DNA from: Paenochrobactrum pullorum
GTDB taxonomy: Bacteria > Pseudomonadota > Alphaproteobacteria > Rhizobiales > Rhizobiaceae
NCBI RefSeq assembly: GCF_041929845.1
Contig: NZ_JBHEEH010000008.1
Span: 70,167-134,166, forward strand
Direction: 5' to 3'
Length of the DNA stretch: 64,000 bases
Within the stretch, counting starts at the first letter, position 1. Each line of letters starts with the position of its first letter. This document shows positions 61,101-64,000 of the stretch, one piece after another. A program made the translations under genes and the position numbers. The notes beneath the pieces were generated by a model. It was not told the DNA's origin, did not search any database, and saw only the letters and a list, made by a program, of their open reading frames with translations.

Positions 61101-61546
61101 CGATTATCTACCACCAACTTAGGCGCACGTGGCGTTGAAAATCTTCCAGCTGATGCGCTCTTTTCCGCGTTGGCTTGTCTTGCAACCTTCTTCCCGACTT
61201 CACCTGGCTTTGTGAGCGTGAAACTCGCCAGTGCTTTAGCTGCCTCCAACCTGAGTTTAGGCGCTTCTTCAGCATCGTTCATCATCCGTTCGAAGAATGA
61301 TAATGGGTCTGTTACAGGCTCTTGCTGGCCTTCCTCAGAGTTAACAATGTTAACACCAGACTTAACACTGGCCTGAGCAGTGCTTTTGCGCTTAATCGCA
61401 GCAATAACATCAGCATCTTTCTCATACCTTGAAGCAGCCTGAGATGCAGTCTTTACAGGGCATCCAGCATGTATAGCGGCATCACGTTGTGACATGCCTG
61501 ACAGACGCGCATCGGCGTACCGTCGCTTCCGTTCAGTTAGCGCCAT
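61097..61546 (-). CDS. Terminase small subunit
   Basis: 149 residues from ATG 61546 (MALTERKRRYAD); a TTG at 61555 is less likely. Helix-turn-helix LSGMSQRDAAIHAGCPVKTASQAASRYEKDADV fits DNA recognition, then a linker and a helical part (FFERMMNDAEEAPKLRLEAAKALA) with a Lys/Arg-rich tail. Recognises the packaging site, probably close by. Confidence 0.85.
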   Translation of the reverse strand: MALTERKRRYADARLSGMSQRDAAIHAGCPVKTASQAASRYEKDADVIAAIKRKSTAQASVKSGVNIVNSEEGQQEPVTDPLSFFERMMNDAEEAPKLRLEAAKALASFTLTKPGEVGKKVARQANAEKSASAGRFSTPRAPKLVVDNR

Positions 61547-61555
61547 ACTTAACAA

Positions 61556-61719
61556 CTTTCGTTTTCAGAGAAAAAATCTGTGCGTGAGGGGGACGCGGGT
61601 CTAGGCTGACGAGCCTTTTCAGAGTTATGATGCCCCCCCGGCCTAACGGTCAGCGCTCTATCAATTGCCTTGAACTGCAAAACAAGTTTAGCTGCTTAAG
61701 ACAGACTAAGGAGGACAAA
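61556..61719. other. Non-coding stretch next to terS, possible cos region
   Basis: About 160 bp with G/C-rich blocks (GAGGGGGACGCGGG and GCCCCCCCGGCC). With an HNH nuclease and small terminase next to it, a cohesive-end site would be expected around here. No overhang can be defined from one genome. Confidence 0.35.
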
Positions 61720-62013
61720 ATGCGGTTAATATTCACCAAAAACATGCATCAGCCCTTAGATGACGCAAGCGTTTTAATTCATATTTTTAAGAGTCCAAAA
61801 CAAGGGGTGCAAGCCCAACTCATCTATCCAACGAACGGCGTAATCCCTTCAAATCGATTTGACGTTGGTACAGTACCTGATGCGATTGCTGCTGCTCATA
61901 TACACACTCAAGCTGCTTGGGCGATTACGCTCACAGGCAGCCCTTGCATCTGGGTTTATTCAGAGGTCCAGTGGGATGAACATAGCTGGGGAACTACACC
62001 AACATGGGGTTAA
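61720..62013 (+). CDS. Unknown prophage protein
   Basis: 97 residues from ATG 61720 behind a strong AAGGAGG site. MRLIFTKNMHQPLDDASVLIHIFKSPKQG, a beta-rich centre and a Trp-rich end (SPCIWVYSEVQWDEHSW). No family recognised. On the plus strand between terminase and HNH genes. Confidence 0.65.
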   Translation: MRLIFTKNMHQPLDDASVLIHIFKSPKQGVQAQLIYPTNGVIPSNRFDVGTVPDAIAAAHIHTQAAWAITLTGSPCIWVYSEVQWDEHSWGTTPTWG

Positions 62014-62021
62014 GACCCACA

Positions 62022-62369
62022 TCAAAAAAGCGCACGCTCCGCCCGCTGCTTATCTCGGTCATGACATAGCTTGCACAAGGTCTGGAATGGTCCTGACCAG
62101 AATGCTTGCTCATCACCGTGGTGACGCTCTACGTGGTCACAGACTAGCTGGCTGGTGTTGCTCTCCACCTTACCGCACATAGCGCAGGTAAACAGATCAC
62201 GGGTAAGGACTGACCATCTTAGCTTCTGCCATCGGCTGGTCTTGTACCATTGTCGCCATGCTTGGGTCTGGTCACGGTACTGGCTGCGCTCTCGTTCGTT
62301 GCCCGTAGTATATCCCAGCCTTGGCTTCATTGTAGAAACCAGAGGCTTGATTGTATTGATCTTAACCAC
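62022..62369 (-). CDS. HNH endonuclease
   Basis: 115 residues from GTG 62369 with AAGGAG 5 nt upstream. Zinc and HNH motifs are in order: CAMCGK, VCDHVERHHGDEQ, QTLCKLCHDRDK. HNH proteins next to terminase are needed for cos cleavage in HK97-like phages. It is separated from terS by a plus-strand gene. Confidence 0.9.
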   Translation of the reverse strand: MVKINTIKPLVSTMKPRLGYTTGNERERSQYRDQTQAWRQWYKTSRWQKLRWSVLTRDLFTCAMCGKVESNTSQLVCDHVERHHGDEQAFWSGPFQTLCKLCHDRDKQRAERALF

Positions 62370-62407
62370 CTATGCTCCTTGAAGGATGTTTTTCGAATGG
62401 GTGAACT

Positions 62408-62896
62408 ATGCAGAACGATGTCAATAGCGAGCCAAGTAGCCACGCTCAGCGAGCCTACGATATCCATTACAGATTCCACGCGACTATGCTTAACGCTGCA
62501 ATCGATTCTGGTAAGGAAGCAATTAAGGCCGCGATCCTTTTGAACGGCGGCGCTTGTATTGCACTGCTCAGCTTTTTGGCTGTTATCTCCACTCGTGAGA
62601 ACAGTCTATCTTCACTAGCACTGGTTCAACCTACGAAAGATTCGCTGGGATGCTTTGCATTAGGCCTACTGCTCGCAGCTATCGGTAGCTGCATGGCCTT
62701 CCTGAGTTTCACAAGCGGGGCGAATAGCCAAGCTCATTATGATTTGCGTGACGAATACCCATTCATTTTTCAAAACAGAAAAACTGTATGGCTTGATCGT
62801 CTTTCGCTACTTACAACAGTATTAGCTATTACCTCTATTCTAAGCTCGTATAGCCTATTCGCTTATGCTGTTTTCACAATTGGGATGAGAATCTAG
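62408..62896 (+). CDS. Four-segment membrane protein
   Basis: 162 residues. Soluble N-terminus with His-rich HYRFHATML, then hydrophobic stretches AILLNGGACIALLSFLAVI, LGCFALGLLLAAIGSCMAFLSF, LSLLTTVLAITSILSSYSLFAYAVF. Family not recognised, though similar ones occur in rhizobial prophages. Plus-strand moron-type gene. Confidence 0.68.
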   Translation: MQNDVNSEPSSHAQRAYDIHYRFHATMLNAAIDSGKEAIKAAILLNGGACIALLSFLAVISTRENSLSSLALVQPTKDSLGCFALGLLLAAIGSCMAFLSFTSGANSQAHYDLRDEYPFIFQNRKTVWLDRLSLLTTVLAITSILSSYSLFAYAVFTIGMRI

Positions 62897-62919
62897 CTTT
62901 AAATCATCACATACATCTA

Positions 62920-63108
62920 ACGATTGTGTACCGAGCCTGCCCACTTCACGCCGTGATATGCAGGGTCTTCACCCTAGAGCGGCCAGCGTGGCTTCTTCCG
63001 CACGAGTGTAGCTATGGCCTCATCGCTCGGTGAGAATGTAGATTGCCGTGTTCTTCTGATCGGCGTTTCCCAGCATATCGATATACTTCCAGCGCTGATC
63101 CACGTGCT
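62920..63108 (-). pseudogene. Possible remnant frame with in-frame stop
   Basis: A minus-strand frame from GTG near 63104 reads VDQRWKYIDMLGNADQKN, AIYILTER, then TGA, then continues GHSYTRAEEATLAALG to a second stop. The residue pattern looks protein-like on both sides of the TGA, suggesting a short gene with a nonsense change. No ribosome site is evident, so this is weak. Confidence 0.3.
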
Positions 63109-63123
63109 GAGAGGGAGGTGAAA

Positions 63124-63273
63124 TTAAACGAACATCATTACGACAATACCGCCGATGATAACCAATATAAGCCCGCCTATCAGCATAGGGATCAGCGTAC
63201 TGCCTTGGTCACCGCCACTGGCCTCATCGCCGGTGATTGTTACTTCGTGCTTATCATCGTGTTTCACTGTCAT
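63124..63273 (-). CDS. 49-residue single-span membrane microprotein
   Basis: Starts at ATG 63273 with GGAG 8 nt upstream. The N-terminal half is charged (MTVKHDDKHEVTITGDEASG), the C-terminal half a single membrane segment (LIPMLIGGLILVIIGGIVV). Too short for common callers. Unknown function. Confidence 0.65.
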   Translation of the reverse strand: MTVKHDDKHEVTITGDEASGGDQGSTLIPMLIGGLILVIIGGIVVMMFV

Positions 63274-63365
63274 GATGCCGCTCCGTAAGGGAAAGGTAAC
63301 CTCTCAGTCTACTCCAAAATAAGAAAACTGCAAACGGCAGATGAACTGTAAAGTATGGGCAATAA

Positions 63366-63388
63366 AAAACCCCGCACTAGGCAGGGCT
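63366..63388 (-). terminator. Terminator of the gene at 63387
   Basis: CCCTGC / GCGGGG hairpin with TTTTTT on the minus strand. It starts at the stop codon. Confidence 0.8.
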
Positions 63389-63599
63389 ACAGAAATTGTT
63401 CGCGAATATCGTCGTATGACTTAGTGCGCGGCTCCTGATCATGTTCACCACTTGCAAACACAACCAGATCACCACCTGCAATTTCACGCTGCGCCCTCAA
63501 ATCCCATCCGCGATGAATGAAGTCTGGTTCACCGAATACTCTCACTGCTGATAGGTATTCATCACCACGGAACCCGACGAAGTGAATGCAGTGTTTCAT
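63387..63599 (-). CDS. Small prophage protein of unknown function
   Basis: 70 residues. MKHCIHFVGFRGDEYLSAVR, FGEPDFIHRGWDLRAQREI, GDLVVFASGEHDQEP and SYDDIREQF. I recall near-identical wording in rhizobial phage proteins of unknown role. Its own terminator follows. Confidence 0.78.
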   Translation of the reverse strand: MKHCIHFVGFRGDEYLSAVRVFGEPDFIHRGWDLRAQREIAGGDLVVFASGEHDQEPRTKSYDDIREQFL

Positions 63600-64000
63600 A
63601 CCTTTTGTCCGGCGTCAGCAATATGGTCAGAACGGGCAGGACGCTACTCCTGCTCCCCATGTTTACCCACGACATGAAGGCTCCCACCCCTAACGGGTAA
63701 TGGCGCTATTTCCGTGTTGTGCCTGCGCTTCTGCTTTCAGCGCCGCCGTTCTGAATGAAAAAGGCTCGATGCTGGTAACATCGAGCCTCTGATTTGCCAG
63801 CGTCCCTTGGTTATCTGATAGTGCAACCCAAGGGCGAAAGCAAAGAGTAACCCGCCGGGTACACCGGTGCGTGGCGTGGCGGGTTTTGTTAAAGTGTCAT
63901 CCTTTAGGATAATTGCCGCTTCATGAGTGCTCAGCTATTCGCTCACGATGGAAAAGATCATAGATTATGCGATTATTATATCTTGGCTTGTAACCCTACT
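63600..64000. other. Right-edge stretch with hairpins, no firm gene
   Basis: Two terminator-like hairpins: AGGCTCGATG / CATCGAGCCT (63762-63788, T run on the minus strand) and AACCCGCC / GGCGGGTT (63849-63886, T run on the plus strand). Plus-strand frames starting at 63923 (MSAQLFAHDGK) and 63948 (MEKIIDYAII) are open at the edge but neither has a good ribosome site. Confidence 0.4.

Noticed and set aside
63043..63288. 81-residue plus-strand frame
   Set aside because: Overlaps in antisense the 49-residue membrane microprotein, which has the better ribosome site and composition.
39000..64000. Gene transfer agent instead of a prophage
   Set aside because: Several tail genes are GTA-like, but an HNH nuclease, full terminase pair, lysis cassette, tailspike and moron genes indicate a true phage.

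Overview
The window is a chromosomal segment of an alphaproteobacterium. Gene order (proS-lolC-lolD next to dnaE; pcm-tolC; yidD beside folE-hisI), a class II DAHP synthase, a B12-dependent ribonucleotide reductase and GAAC-N7-GAAC LexA boxes all point to Hyphomicrobiales. The protein sequences look closest to the Brucellaceae/Bartonellaceae side, although the DNA is less GC-rich than Brucella. The genus is an inference. Nothing here was searched against a database.

Positions 1 to about 38.8 kb are host core genome: NAD synthesis (nadE, cut by the left edge), diacylglycerol kinase, DAHP synthase, glutathione reductase, a Nudix hydrolase, nrdJ with an NrdR-type box, ilvA, dnaE, the lolDC-proS operon, thrS, yidD, an IscU-like gene, folE-hisI and tRNA-Leu(GAG). 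From 24.7 to 35.1 kb the content is more accessory: a Y-family DNA polymerase, two paralogous small proteins, a GNAT enzyme, two nitroreductases, a periplasmic Ntn-hydrolase, a marR-alkD-DUF6616 operon, a secreted protein, a CinA/MoaB-like protein and a universal stress protein. Then follow tolC, pcm, two tandem tRNA-Asn genes (the second interrupted by a 100-N assembly gap) and tRNA-Cys.

From about 39 kb to the right edge lies a tailed (siphovirus-type, HK97-like) prophage, apparently entered just after tRNA-Cys. The late genes run on the minus strand, so transcription goes right to left: HNH nuclease, small and large terminase, portal, prohead protease, capsid, connectors, tail tube, tail assembly chaperones with a likely -1 frameshift, tape measure, distal tail proteins, tailspike and a lysis cassette (GH19-like endolysin, overlapping Rz/Rz1, holin). 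Plus-strand 'moron' genes sit between them: an O-acyltransferase beside the tailspike, a lipoprotein, small membrane proteins and a DUF982 protein. No integrase, repressor or replication genes are seen, so the prophage should continue to the right.

The most interesting thread is SOS control. Four perfect GAAC-N7-GAAC boxes lie in intergenic DNA. One controls a 28-residue membrane peptide just upstream of dnaE, which looks like a SidA-type division inhibitor. One controls a small paralogous protein family whose other member precedes the Y-family polymerase. Two lie at the left edge of the prophage, in front of two tiny zinc-finger-like proteins.
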